A DNA stretch of 64,000 nucleotides from an uncultured Bacteroidales bacterium (lineage in GTDB: Bacteria; Bacteroidota; Bacteroidia; Bacteroidales; UBA932), in assembly GCA_900318445.1 (NCBI GenBank), contig ONKO01000010.1, positions 1 through 64,000 of the forward strand, written 5' to 3'. The notes beneath the pieces were generated by a model. That model was not told where the DNA came from. It ran no database searches and was given only the letters and a program-made list of their open reading frames with translations. The position numbers and the translations under genes are program-made. Below are positions 36,327 to 45,703 of the stretch, one piece after another; within the stretch, counting starts at the first letter, position 1; every line of letters starts with the position of its first letter.

Positions 36327-38189
36327 ATGAAAAACATATTCAAATTATTGTCAGTAACGGCCGCCGCCCTGGCCCTGACCGCCTGCGAGGACTTCCTCAC
36401 CAAGACTCCTGAGACCAATCTCGCCCCCGAGAACTTCTTCTCGTCCGAGAAGGAGCTGGAACTTTGGAGCAACTACGAATACTCAACGCTGCTGAACGAC
36501 GCCACGGACTATGCCGAAATCAAAGGCGACGACTTCATCGGACGCGGCCTGAGCGCCATCCAGAAAGGCACCCGCACCAATGCGACCGGCGGTCTCTGGA
36601 CCCAGAGCCACTGGGGCTACCTGAGACACATTAACCAGTTCTTCGAGAACTGCAAGAACTGCAGGAGCGAGGAAGCCCGCGCCAAATACGAGGGTGTCGA
36701 GCACTTCTTCCGGGCCCTCTACTACTATCAGATGGTCCAGTATTATGGCGATGTCCCCTATTATGATTCTGTTGTAGGGTCGGCCGACGAGGCTGCGCTC
36801 TTCCAGGCACGCGATTCCCGTGGATACGTCATGAAGAAGGTCATCGAAGATCTGGACAACGCCGCCATGAAACTGCCCGAAAGCTGGCCCGACGGCTGCT
36901 TCCGCGTGAACAAGTACGCCGCGCTGGCCCTCAAGTCCCGCGTGGCCCTGTTCGAGGGCACCTTCCGCAAATACCACGACGTGGCCGATGAAACCTATGC
37001 CGAGGAAAATGGTTCCACCATTACCCTGAGCGCTGAATGGTTTCTCAACCAGGCTGCCGAAGCTGCCCAGAGCGTAATGAGTTCCGGCAAGTACAGCCTG
37101 TACACCACCAGCAGCGACTCCCACTGGAAAGCTTATCGCGACCTGTTCCAGCTAGAAGATCTCAAGGGCAATCCGGAAGTCATCTTCGCCAAGCAGTACG
37201 ATGTTACCCTGGCAATTCGCCACGGACTTCAGTTCGACCTCAAGAACGAAACGTACAGCGCCACCCGCCGTTTTGTGAACCACTACCTGCGGAACGACGG
37301 CACCCCCATCCAGACCCGCGAAGGCTGGGCCACCGAACAGTACTACGAGCAGTTCCAGCGCAGAGATCCCCGTATGGCCCAGACGCTCCACGGTCCCGGC
37401 CACTTCGGTTATCTGGATCCGCAGATGAAGGGGGCGGTCGAATCCATCGACTTTGCCCGTACCCTCAACGGTTACCGTGTCATCAAGGGCGTGTCTGACG
37501 GCAGTCACGAGAATGCGACCACCAGTACCACCGACTGGGCGTTCATCCGCTACGCCGAGGTCCTCCTCAACTATGCCGAGGCGCATGCCGAACTGGGAGA
37601 CCTTACCCAGGCCATGATTGACAAGTCCATCAAACTCATCCGCGACCGTGCCGAAATGCCCAATCTGACGCTTCCCACCGTGCCCGATGCGCTGATGACC
37701 GAGTACTATCCCCATGCCAAAGGCACCCAGCTTGCCGCCATCCTGGAGGTACGCCGCGAACGTGTGGTAGAACTCTTCGCCGAAGGTTTCCACCTGTGGG
37801 ATATGATCCGCTGGAAAGAAGGCAATCCTCTGACGCCTGACGGCAACAAGGTGGCAGGCGCCCCGATGGATCCGGCCAGTTTCACGCCCGGCTACAAGGG
37901 AATCTACATCCCGAACCTCGGTGAGTTTGATACCGACCACGACGGCAAGATGGACCTTCTCATCTATTCCGGCTCCATGCCCGGAACGGTCAGTTCTTCC
38001 ATCCCGGCCACAAACCGTATCCAGGTGAATGCCAACTCGCTCACGCTGTCTGACGGAGATCACGGTTACATTACCCGTGACGCCGCCGAAGACTATGTGT
38101 GGAAAGACCGTGACTACCTGTATCCCGTTCCGCTCGGACAGATTCAGGCTTACAATGGCAAGTTAACCCAGAATCCCGGTTGGGAATAG
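36327..38189 (+). CDS. SusD/RagB-type surface lipoprotein
   Basis: 620 aa. Lipoprotein signal with Cys20 (ALALTACEDF). The N-terminal SusD TPR region has YEYSTLLND and FFRALYYYQMVQYYGDVPYYD. The C-terminal RagB motif ERVVELFAEGFHLWDMIRWK and the closing DYLYPVPLGQIQAYNGKLTQNPGW are diagnostic. Lid for the preceding SusC. It has an unusually good Shine-Dalgarno sequence (AGGAGGA, 36313-36319). Confidence 0.95.
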   Translation: MKNIFKLLSVTAAALALTACEDFLTKTPETNLAPENFFSSEKELELWSNYEYSTLLNDATDYAEIKGDDFIGRGLSAIQKGTRTNATGGLWTQSHWGYLRHINQFFENCKNCRSEEARAKYEGVEHFFRALYYYQMVQYYGDVPYYDSVVGSADEAALFQARDSRGYVMKKVIEDLDNAAMKLPESWPDGCFRVNKYAALALKSRVALFEGTFRKYHDVADETYAEENGSTITLSAEWFLNQAAEAAQSVMSSGKYSLYTTSSDSHWKAYRDLFQLEDLKGNPEVIFAKQYDVTLAIRHGLQFDLKNETYSATRRFVNHYLRNDGTPIQTREGWATEQYYEQFQRRDPRMAQTLHGPGHFGYLDPQMKGAVESIDFARTLNGYRVIKGVSDGSHENATTSTTDWAFIRYAEVLLNYAEAHAELGDLTQAMIDKSIKLIRDRAEMPNLTLPTVPDALMTEYYPHAKGTQLAAILEVRRERVVELFAEGFHLWDMIRWKEGNPLTPDGNKVAGAPMDPASFTPGYKGIYIPNLGEFDTDHDGKMDLLIYSGSMPGTVSSSIPATNRIQVNANSLTLSDGDHGYITRDAAEDYVWKDRDYLYPVPLGQIQAYNGKLTQNPGWE

Positions 38190-38192
38190 TCC

Positions 38193-40589
38193 ATGAAGCA
38201 TATTCGCCCCATATTGGTTCTTCTCCTTGCCGCCCTGCCTCTGACATGGGCGTGCGGCAAGGCGACGGAACCGGAAGCCGTCTTTGAAGTCTCACCGTCT
38301 TCCCTGACGGTAGACGCTCCGGGAGGCCAGGTCTCATTCAGCGTGCTCTGTTCCGAAGACTGGATGGCCGCTGCGGACCAGTCCTGGGCCCGTTTGCAGA
38401 CGGTGAAAGGGACCGGTTCCAAAGACAAGGTTACCGTCAAGGTCTCCGTTTCGGAGAACGAGCTGGCCGAAACGCGTTCGGCGTCTGTCAGAGTGAGCAC
38501 CCTGAGCGGGAAGAAAAAGACCGTGGAACTCATCCAGGTTGCCGGAAGCGGAATTCCTGCTGTAAAAGGAATCGCTACCGCAGCGGATCTCCTGGCCTTT
38601 GCCGCGGCCGTGAATAGCGGTGGCGCCGTGAGTCCCTTTATGGTAGACGGAGAAGTGACGCTCCTGGACGATATTGATGCTTCCTCCATCCGGGAATGGA
38701 TTCCCATAGGGACAAAGGAGAACCCGCTTCGCGAACCCTTTAACGGGAAAGGACATGCCATCAAAAACGTGTCCTGGACCGTGGATGCCGAGAAGTATCC
38801 GGATGCAGGTTTCATCGGCTATGCCCGGAATGCCAGGATTACCAACCTCGTCTTTGGTTCCGAAGAAAGCGTCGTCACCTACAGGGGGAACGCCTCCGGC
38901 AGCATCGGCGGCATTGTCGGGAACGCGGTCAGCGTCACGCTTACCGCTGTCACCAACAAGGCAGCGCATAAGGTAGCCACCGGTTCTTCGTCCCTTTGCA
39001 TGGGCGGTATTTGCGGAAAGGCCGATGCCGCCTCGCTGCTGGGAGACGCCGAAATGAAAAGAAAGGCCTGCGTGAATGACGGCGCCATCAGCGCTTCCTT
39101 CGCATGCCGGGTAGCCGGACTGGTCGGTTACAACGAAGGCACCATCACGGGCTGCACCAACAACGGTGCCGTTACGGGTATCGCCTCGAACAGCTTCGGC
39201 CCTGCCTGGGGCTGCGCCTACAACGCCTCGGCCGACAAGTTCACCGGCAATTCCGGTTACGGTTCCGTGAACGGACGGGCCGCTGTTCACGCCACGGCCG
39301 TATACCCCGCCAGCGCCTATCACCTGGAGGACAATACGGTGGACTGGACACAGGATACCTACTACGACTGGGAGGTTGTGGAAGAGAAACAGCTTCACGA
39401 CGGCGTCAAGTACAGCCATTATTCCTGGACCGGTATGCCCCGCCACATGCATGTGTTGGAGATAGACCTGAGTAACCCCGACATCGAACTCACCACCGCC
39501 TATGCCAACGAGCAAGTTCCCAATCCTAACGCCAACAAGAACAACAACAACGGCAAGAATCTCCGTGAGACCCTGTCGGAAGTCTGTTCCAGAAGGCGTG
39601 CGGAAGGGCAGAATATCCTTGCCGGCATCAATACCGGATTCTTCGATTCTAACGACGGCATTTCCCGTGGCTACCACATCGAGGAAGGCGAGCCCGTGTA
39701 CATCAACAATCCGGCCGTGACCGGTGCACTGGTGAACCACGCATGGGCGCTGACCATCTTCACTGACGGGACGGCATCCTGCGGCAAGAAGAGCCTGAGC
39801 GCAAAGCTCGAGGCCGGCGGCAAGACCTACTCCATTTCTTCGGTGAACGATACCATCCTGCGCCATGCCAGCGTGAACTATCCCATCAATATGTACACCT
39901 ACCGCTACAAGCAGACCCCGCATCCTTCGAAACCCGGCATCACCAACCCGCTGGCGAAGAATGTCCTGTACGTAGTGGCCGAGTATAAGGAGGAACCCGT
40001 GAAGGTGAACGCCGGCTGGGCCGATGCTGAAGTGAAGGCCTTGTACGACGGAACCGGAACGCCGCTCTCATCGGCCCCCTATCTCTTCTCCGCGAACGAA
40101 GTAGGCTTTGCCGTAAGCGGTACTGCCGCCGGGACACTCCTTTCTTCGCTGAAGGCCGGGGACACGGTAAAACTCAAGTTCGACATGTCCATCGAAGGCG
40201 AAACCAAGCCCATCTACACCCAGAACAGCAGCATGTACCGCCTGATGGAGAACGGCAGCGACGGCAGTAATACTCCGCCCGCGGGCAACAACCTCCATAC
40301 CACCTACGATCCCATGACCTTCCCGGTTGTGAGTGAGGACCGGAGGACCGTATGGCTCATAGAGGTCGACGGACGCCAGCCCAGCTATTCCTACGGAACG
40401 AAGGGCTACGAGATGTTCCGCATTGCGAAGAAACTGGGCGGCTGGAACATGACCCGCTTCGATGGCGGCGGCTCCTCCTCCATGTGGGTATATGATCCCG
40501 GGAAATCTTCCGGCAAGACCGTTAACCGCGTCTCCGACTCCAAGGGCGAACGCAGTTGCCTCAACTACATGCTTGTAAGAGTGAAATAA
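38193..40589 (+). CDS. BACON/GLUG-like lipoprotein with phosphodiester glycosidase (NAGPA) domain
   Basis: 798 aa. Lipoprotein signal (Cys21). A BACON domain (about 30-115, VSPSSLTVDAPGGQVSF) is often involved in carbohydrate or mucin contact. Residues about 122-370 are a GLUG-like beta-helix module (EWIPIGTKENPL, FNGKGHAIKNVSW). From about 400 to the end is the NAGPA family (phosphodiester glycosidase; the animal member removes GlcNAc from GlcNAc-1-phosphodiester): LEIDLSNPDIELTTAYAN, ILAGINTGFFDSNDG, and TRFDGGGSSSMWVYD at the catalytic end. It lies 3 bases behind susD and is the likeliest surface enzyme of the locus. The natural substrate is unknown. Confidence 0.85.
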   Translation: MKHIRPILVLLLAALPLTWACGKATEPEAVFEVSPSSLTVDAPGGQVSFSVLCSEDWMAAADQSWARLQTVKGTGSKDKVTVKVSVSENELAETRSASVRVSTLSGKKKTVELIQVAGSGIPAVKGIATAADLLAFAAAVNSGGAVSPFMVDGEVTLLDDIDASSIREWIPIGTKENPLREPFNGKGHAIKNVSWTVDAEKYPDAGFIGYARNARITNLVFGSEESVVTYRGNASGSIGGIVGNAVSVTLTAVTNKAAHKVATGSSSLCMGGICGKADAASLLGDAEMKRKACVNDGAISASFACRVAGLVGYNEGTITGCTNNGAVTGIASNSFGPAWGCAYNASADKFTGNSGYGSVNGRAAVHATAVYPASAYHLEDNTVDWTQDTYYDWEVVEEKQLHDGVKYSHYSWTGMPRHMHVLEIDLSNPDIELTTAYANEQVPNPNANKNNNNGKNLRETLSEVCSRRRAEGQNILAGINTGFFDSNDGISRGYHIEEGEPVYINNPAVTGALVNHAWALTIFTDGTASCGKKSLSAKLEAGGKTYSISSVNDTILRHASVNYPINMYTYRYKQTPHPSKPGITNPLAKNVLYVVAEYKEEPVKVNAGWADAEVKALYDGTGTPLSSAPYLFSANEVGFAVSGTAAGTLLSSLKAGDTVKLKFDMSIEGETKPIYTQNSSMYRLMENGSDGSNTPPAGNNLHTTYDPMTFPVVSEDRRTVWLIEVDGRQPSYSYGTKGYEMFRIAKKLGGWNMTRFDGGGSSSMWVYDPGKSSGKTVNRVSDSKGERSCLNYMLVRVK

Positions 40590-40606
40590 TTAATAATACG
40601 AACTAT

Positions 40607-43405
40607 ATGAAAACTGTCAAACTGATCTGCGCATCATTTACAAGTCTGATGCTGGTCTTTTCCTGCATGAAAGAGGCCAAACAGATTACCTTTTCTTCGG
40701 ACCCGGCGGCCCTGAACGAGGTGCCCTGCAAGGATCCCGACGACCAGGTCCTGAACCTGACGACCAATGCCAACTGGATTGTGGTCACCCCGTCCTGGGT
40801 GAAGGCCGATCCTGTCTTCGGCAGCGGAAGTGCCATCGTGAGCTTCAAGGTGGAAAGCACATACATCAACGACAAGACTGATGTCGCTCCCCGTTCCGGA
40901 GAGATTGTCTTCTCCGGCGGCGGCAAGTCCTACGTCGTTCCTATCAGCCAGCTGGGCTACACGGTTCCCTACGACCCTTCTGCCAGCATCGGCGGTATTC
41001 CCGACGTGGATGAATTCATGAAATTCGTCCAGGCCGTGAACGAAAACGAGGGCATCACCCGCTGGCAAAATGCCAACAGGGAAGTAGAGCTGCTGGCCGA
41101 TATCAACCTTTCCGAGTACCAGGAGTGGACGCCTATTGGGTGCGTAGAGTCGGTCACCAACGGCAACTATGCCGGTGGATACGCCGGCGGCACTCCCTTC
41201 AAGGGTGTCTTCAATGGCGGCGGTCATACTATCCGGGGCTTCAAGCCCACCATCAAAGTCACGGAAAACGGCACGTTCGGCCTCTTCGGCGTACTGGAAG
41301 GTGCGACCGTCAAGGACCTCAACCTCGAAACCGACTTTGTCATTTCCGCAAAGGCCCAGGCCGATGCCGGTGTCCTCGTGGGAACGGCCATCTCCTCCAC
41401 CATCCAGAACGTGAAGGTGAGCGGCAAGATTACATCGGCCGGTACCGAGACCGACAACAAGCGTTTTGCCCTGGGCGGCATCGCCGGCTTCGTGTTCAAT
41501 ACGGGAGACGGCATCAGCCTCATCAAAGACTGTACGGTCAGTCTCACCGTCAACGCCGACTGTGGCAGTAATACCAAAAACGGCGCTACCGCAGCCATGT
41601 ACGGTGGTGTAGCCGGTTTCGTAACCACTTCGCAGGACAATTCGGCCAACGATATCGTGGGCTGTGTAAACAATGGCGAAATCAACGCCAAACTGGGCCG
41701 CTGCTCCGGTATCGTTGCCACGGCCAATTTCGGCGGTCATTTCAAGGACTGCACCAACAACGCCCATCAGATGAATACCTTTGCCAACGGACGTATCGGC
41801 AATGTGATTTCCGTTCTGTACAAGAATGCCGTTACCGATGGCCTGGTGAACAACGGTAACCTCACGACAACAGCCTCCGACACCCATGCCGGTGCCATCG
41901 TGGGCTTCTTCAACGACGACGCCATTGTGATGAGGGGCGGTAAGAATACGGGAACAGTCATTGCCGCGAACACCAATCAGAGAGGCCTCATCGGCGCTAA
42001 TATCAGTAAGTTTGCCGAGATCAGCGGCGTTACTGTGAGCGGTAAGCTGGGCACCTACAAGGAGGACGGAAATCACGATATGGTGGATGTCAATGCCGGC
42101 AACTTTGAGCAGTACATCGGCGCTGTATCCGATGCCAACCGCGCGAAGATTTCGGGCCTTACCTGGGATGGTGCGCCGGCGCCGGTCATTGAAGGCATCG
42201 CTACAGCCGCCGACCTCAAGGAATTCGCTTCCCTGGTGAAGAGCGGCGGCGATGTAACGAAGTTCATGGTGGACGGCGTCGTTGTCCTCGGTGCCGATAT
42301 TGACCTGGGCGGCGAGGAATGGACACCCATCGGAGCAGGTTCTGTCACCAGTGCCGGTGTCATTGCCACGGGCGACGTCCCCTTCACGGGCGTATTTGAC
42401 GGCAAGGGACACACCGTAGATAATTTCAAGGTAAGCATTGCGGCCGATGCTGCCAGCGACTATGCGGCCGGTCTTTTCGGCATCCTGAACGGTGCTACCG
42501 TGAAGAATGTCGTCATCGGCTCCAAGGCCGTCTTCGAGGGAAAGAGCGCGAAGGCATCTTACATGGGCGGCGTGGCCGGATTCGCACTGAACGCTACCAT
42601 TGAGGCCTGCACGAACAAGGCTTCGATGAGCCTGACGGCAGCCACGGATAACATCCGCGAGTGCCTGGGCGGTATCGTGGGTGAGATGTATACGGCCGAA
42701 GGTGACAGTTACGCCAGCTATGTGAAGGGCTGCGTAAACGAAGGCGCCATCACCTCCAAGAACTCCGTCAATACCAAAAATGGCGGTACGGGCCTTTCCG
42801 TCGCCGGCATCGTGGGATTCTCGGACGGTAAGAATTTCAACTACATTCAAAGCTGTACCAACAAGGTGGCCATCGCCGCCGAAGCGACCCGCCTGGCCGG
42901 CATCGTGGCATCGGCCAATGCCAAGACCAAGGTGGAGGATTGCATCAACGAGGGTAAGATTTCCGGTACGGACGTGAAAGCCAGCAACAGTCGCATCGCC
43001 GGTATTTGCTCGGCCGGCAGCACGGATGACACGTTCACCCGCTGCATCAACCGGGGTGACATTGTCTTTGACAAGGCGGGCGATACCACACACGGCTATG
43101 CTGCCGGTATCCTGGGCCAGGCCAACAATCCCATCACCATTGATGCCTGCGAAAACTACGGAACCATCCAGTCAGACTTCTTCAAGGTCAGCGGAGATGT
43201 TTTCATGGGTACCATTCTGGGCAACGCCAACAGCAAGGCGGTGAACATCAAAAACTGCAAGGTCGGTGGTAAGATTGGTCCGCTTACAGAGGATGACACC
43301 TACAAGATTGTTACCCTTACGGCTGAGAACTATGCCACCTATATCACCCTCTGCAACTCCAAGGGTACCAAGTGCGTTTTGGAAGGAAATGTCTTTGCCA
43401 ACTGA
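40607..43405 (+). CDS. Large GLUG-repeat surface lipoprotein
   Basis: 932 aa. Lipoprotein signal (Cys20, LMLVFSCMKE). A BACON-like domain (about 25-125) is followed by two long beta-helix modules. Each opens with a 'WTPIG ... F.GVF.GGGHTI' segment (about 165-215 and 565-610) and continues as GLUG-type turns (GGIAGFV, GGVAGFA, LAGIVASANAKT). The second module (from about residue 522, PVIEGIATAADLKEFASLV) is clearly paralogous to the module in the preceding gene. No catalytic domain is visible. A binding or display role at the cell surface is inferred from position. The ATG at 40607 gives the signal peptide; the in-frame ATG at 40556 lies in the upstream gene. Confidence 0.75.
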   Translation: MKTVKLICASFTSLMLVFSCMKEAKQITFSSDPAALNEVPCKDPDDQVLNLTTNANWIVVTPSWVKADPVFGSGSAIVSFKVESTYINDKTDVAPRSGEIVFSGGGKSYVVPISQLGYTVPYDPSASIGGIPDVDEFMKFVQAVNENEGITRWQNANREVELLADINLSEYQEWTPIGCVESVTNGNYAGGYAGGTPFKGVFNGGGHTIRGFKPTIKVTENGTFGLFGVLEGATVKDLNLETDFVISAKAQADAGVLVGTAISSTIQNVKVSGKITSAGTETDNKRFALGGIAGFVFNTGDGISLIKDCTVSLTVNADCGSNTKNGATAAMYGGVAGFVTTSQDNSANDIVGCVNNGEINAKLGRCSGIVATANFGGHFKDCTNNAHQMNTFANGRIGNVISVLYKNAVTDGLVNNGNLTTTASDTHAGAIVGFFNDDAIVMRGGKNTGTVIAANTNQRGLIGANISKFAEISGVTVSGKLGTYKEDGNHDMVDVNAGNFEQYIGAVSDANRAKISGLTWDGAPAPVIEGIATAADLKEFASLVKSGGDVTKFMVDGVVVLGADIDLGGEEWTPIGAGSVTSAGVIATGDVPFTGVFDGKGHTVDNFKVSIAADAASDYAAGLFGILNGATVKNVVIGSKAVFEGKSAKASYMGGVAGFALNATIEACTNKASMSLTAATDNIRECLGGIVGEMYTAEGDSYASYVKGCVNEGAITSKNSVNTKNGGTGLSVAGIVGFSDGKNFNYIQSCTNKVAIAAEATRLAGIVASANAKTKVEDCINEGKISGTDVKASNSRIAGICSAGSTDDTFTRCINRGDIVFDKAGDTTHGYAAGILGQANNPITIDACENYGTIQSDFFKVSGDVFMGTILGNANSKAVNIKNCKVGGKIGPLTEDDTYKIVTLTAENYATYITLCNSKGTKCVLEGNVFAN

Positions 43406-43406
43406 T

Positions 43407-44765
43407 ATGTTTGCAGAAAGCTTATTTACGAAAGCTGCCGCCGTACTGTCGGCGGCAGCCTTTCTTCTCACGGGCTGCGGCAAACCGGCTTCCGCAGGCA
43501 GCGAAACGTCTAAGGACAAGATGAGTTTCCTGCAGAACGAGTGTGTGGTTTTCGTGGGAGAAGAAGTGGACGTTCCCATTTCCTATCAGGTATTCGAAAG
43601 GGGTGTATACGTCAAAGCCAGCTATGACTTTGGAGACAACCCGTGCGGCGTAACCATCAGCTCTACCGATCCCGGTGTTGCGTCCGTTTGGGCCGGCAAG
43701 GTAAAAGGCCTGAAGGAAGGAACCGCCACGATCACGCTGGCCTCCAATCAGATTGTAACCAGCGGAAAACTGGCCGTAACCGTAAAGAAAAGCGGAACTG
43801 CTCCCTCCTCTTTCACCCAGGACATTACCCAGCCGCTGACGGCCGATATGATTGTCCTTCCCCTGGGGCTTCAAACCGGCATGCAAAGTTTCGACATTGA
43901 CAAGCGCGGGCAGTTCTACATGTCCACGGAGGATGCCACTTCCATGCGCGTGTGCGCCCTGAACAAGGATGGTTCCACAATTGGCGCCGACATGGTGCTG
44001 CCCAGCGGTGGCCACGGCGACGGGTTCAGCATGGAACAGGATTCCGACGACATCTATTTCTGGACCAGCGGCACGCTGGGTGAGCATACCGAAAACGGCG
44101 GGTACTCCGGTGGCAAGGCCAACGACCCGGACGTACACCTGATTTGCCGTCACAAGTTCAAGGCCGGCGTCACGGAATATGCCGAGGATGCCGTAGAATG
44201 CTTCTACCTGAACGACAACGGCGCCCGCTTTGCCGATGTGGACACCGAGCATGACGTACTGGCTCTCTGGACATACGAAAACAACAGCGATTACATCTAT
44301 ATATATAAGTTGTCCGACATCCGCAAAGCCTCCAAGGTTACCAAGAAGGTTACCCGTTCTTCCCACAACCAGGGGAAGGAGGTTTCAGCCTACAATTTGA
44401 ATAGCGTCAAGGCTGTTGCCAGGTTTTCGTGGAAACGGAAAGGCGTAACGACCGGCGATACGAATGCCGGTGCCGTCCAGGGCCTGTGCGTGTATGATAA
44501 CCGTATTTATGTCACTTCAGGTGCCAAAAGCGACGAAGCAACCCTGATGTCGGTCATGGACTTTGAAGGAAATATTTTACAAAAGCTCGTGAAAGTGGGC
44601 GTTTCTGTAGACAAGCAGCAGCTGATGAAGCTGAACCTGTCTTCCGACGGTACATTTGAGCCCGAAGGAGTCCATATCCGTAACGGCGAAATGTATCTTG
44701 GGTTTGTGGGAGATTACCCCACGGCCGGGTCCAGAAAACATACCTGTATCATTAAACTGAAATAA
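43407..44765 (+). CDS. Lipoprotein with Ig-like (Big_2-type) and propeller-like domains
   Basis: 452 aa. Signal peptide ending at Cys24 (FLLTGCGKPA). Residues about 90-130 resemble a bacterial Ig-like fold (ISSTDPGVASVWAGKVKGLKEGTATITLAS). The rest (about 150-452) has repeated strands such as MQSFDIDKRGQFYMSTED, ARFADVDTEHDVLALWTYE and GLCVYDNRIYVTSG. These suggest a beta-propeller, perhaps related to helveticin/teichoic-acid-associated families, but I cannot identify it firmly. Another in-frame ATG (43390) lies inside the upstream gene; 43407 begins just after its stop. Part of the susCD operon. Confidence 0.6.
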   Translation: MFAESLFTKAAAVLSAAAFLLTGCGKPASAGSETSKDKMSFLQNECVVFVGEEVDVPISYQVFERGVYVKASYDFGDNPCGVTISSTDPGVASVWAGKVKGLKEGTATITLASNQIVTSGKLAVTVKKSGTAPSSFTQDITQPLTADMIVLPLGLQTGMQSFDIDKRGQFYMSTEDATSMRVCALNKDGSTIGADMVLPSGGHGDGFSMEQDSDDIYFWTSGTLGEHTENGGYSGGKANDPDVHLICRHKFKAGVTEYAEDAVECFYLNDNGARFADVDTEHDVLALWTYENNSDYIYIYKLSDIRKASKVTKKVTRSSHNQGKEVSAYNLNSVKAVARFSWKRKGVTTGDTNAGAVQGLCVYDNRIYVTSGAKSDEATLMSVMDFEGNILQKLVKVGVSVDKQQLMKLNLSSDGTFEPEGVHIRNGEMYLGFVGDYPTAGSRKHTCIIKLK

Positions 44766-44767
44766 AT

Positions 44768-45691
44768 ATGAAAAGAATTCTGTGGATACTGGCTGTTGCC
44801 GGTGCCGTCCTCTCCTCCTGTACGTCCAAGTCTTCTGAGCCCGCCAACAAGGCGGAGCAGGTGATTGCCGCCCTGAACGATCCTGCCTCCAGGTATGTGG
44901 TGGTGGCCTGCCACCGCGGCGACTGGCGCAACTATCCGGAAAACTCGCTGGGCGCCATTGAGTCCGTGATCCGGATGGGAGCCGATATTGTGGAGATAGA
45001 CCTGAAACTTACTAAGGACAGCGTTCTGGTGCTGAGTCACGACCGCACCTGCAACCGCATGACAACCGGTAAGGGTGACATCTCCACCATGACCTACGAC
45101 TCTCTCGCCACCTTCAACCTGAAAACGGCTCACAACGTAGCCATTCCCGGCACGCGCATTACTACCTTTCAGGAAGCCCTGGAGGCATGCAAGGACCGGA
45201 TTGTCATCAATGTGGACCAGGGTTATCAATACTACAACCTGGTGGTAAAACTCACCGATGCCATGGATATGACCGACCAGATTCTCATCAAGGGCAAGAA
45301 AGCCCGCGAGGTGGTGGCCCGGGAAATGGAGGGCAGCCGCATGATGTACATGCCCATCATCGATATCCAGAAGCCGAAGGGGAAAGATCTGTTCGCCCAG
45401 TACGAAGACTGGTATGCCCAGACCGGCGAAAAGCCGCTGGCCTACGAAGTCTGTTTCTCCGAACTGAACGAAGAAGTGGAAGCGTGCTGCCAAAAAGTCA
45501 TTGCACAGGGTTCCAAGCTGTGGATCAATACCCTCTGGGCCTCGCTCTGCGGCGGATACGAAGACGATGCCGCCTTTGAAGGAGACCCCGACAAGGTCTA
45601 TGGCAAAATCCTGGATCTCGGGACCTCCATCATCCAGACCGACCGCCCGGAGCTGCTCATCGGCTGGCTCAAGAAACAGGGGCGCAGATAA
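44768..45691 (+). CDS. Glycerophosphodiester phosphodiesterase-family lipoprotein
   Basis: 307 aa. Lipoprotein signal (Cys18). GDPD domain with HRGDWRNYPENS (His49, Arg50, Glu58), EIDLKLTKD (Glu76, Asp78) and SHDRTCNR (His91), the metal and catalytic set of GlpQ-like enzymes. These hydrolyse glycerophosphodiesters, including lipid head groups and, in some members, polyglycerophosphate chains. It begins 2 bases after the preceding stop and belongs to the susCD operon. Confidence 0.9.
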   Translation: MKRILWILAVAGAVLSSCTSKSSEPANKAEQVIAALNDPASRYVVVACHRGDWRNYPENSLGAIESVIRMGADIVEIDLKLTKDSVLVLSHDRTCNRMTTGKGDISTMTYDSLATFNLKTAHNVAIPGTRITTFQEALEACKDRIVINVDQGYQYYNLVVKLTDAMDMTDQILIKGKKAREVVAREMEGSRMMYMPIIDIQKPKGKDLFAQYEDWYAQTGEKPLAYEVCFSELNEEVEACCQKVIAQGSKLWINTLWASLCGGYEDDAAFEGDPDKVYGKILDLGTSIIQTDRPELLIGWLKKQGRR

Positions 45692-45703
45692 AAGACAACT
45701 GCT

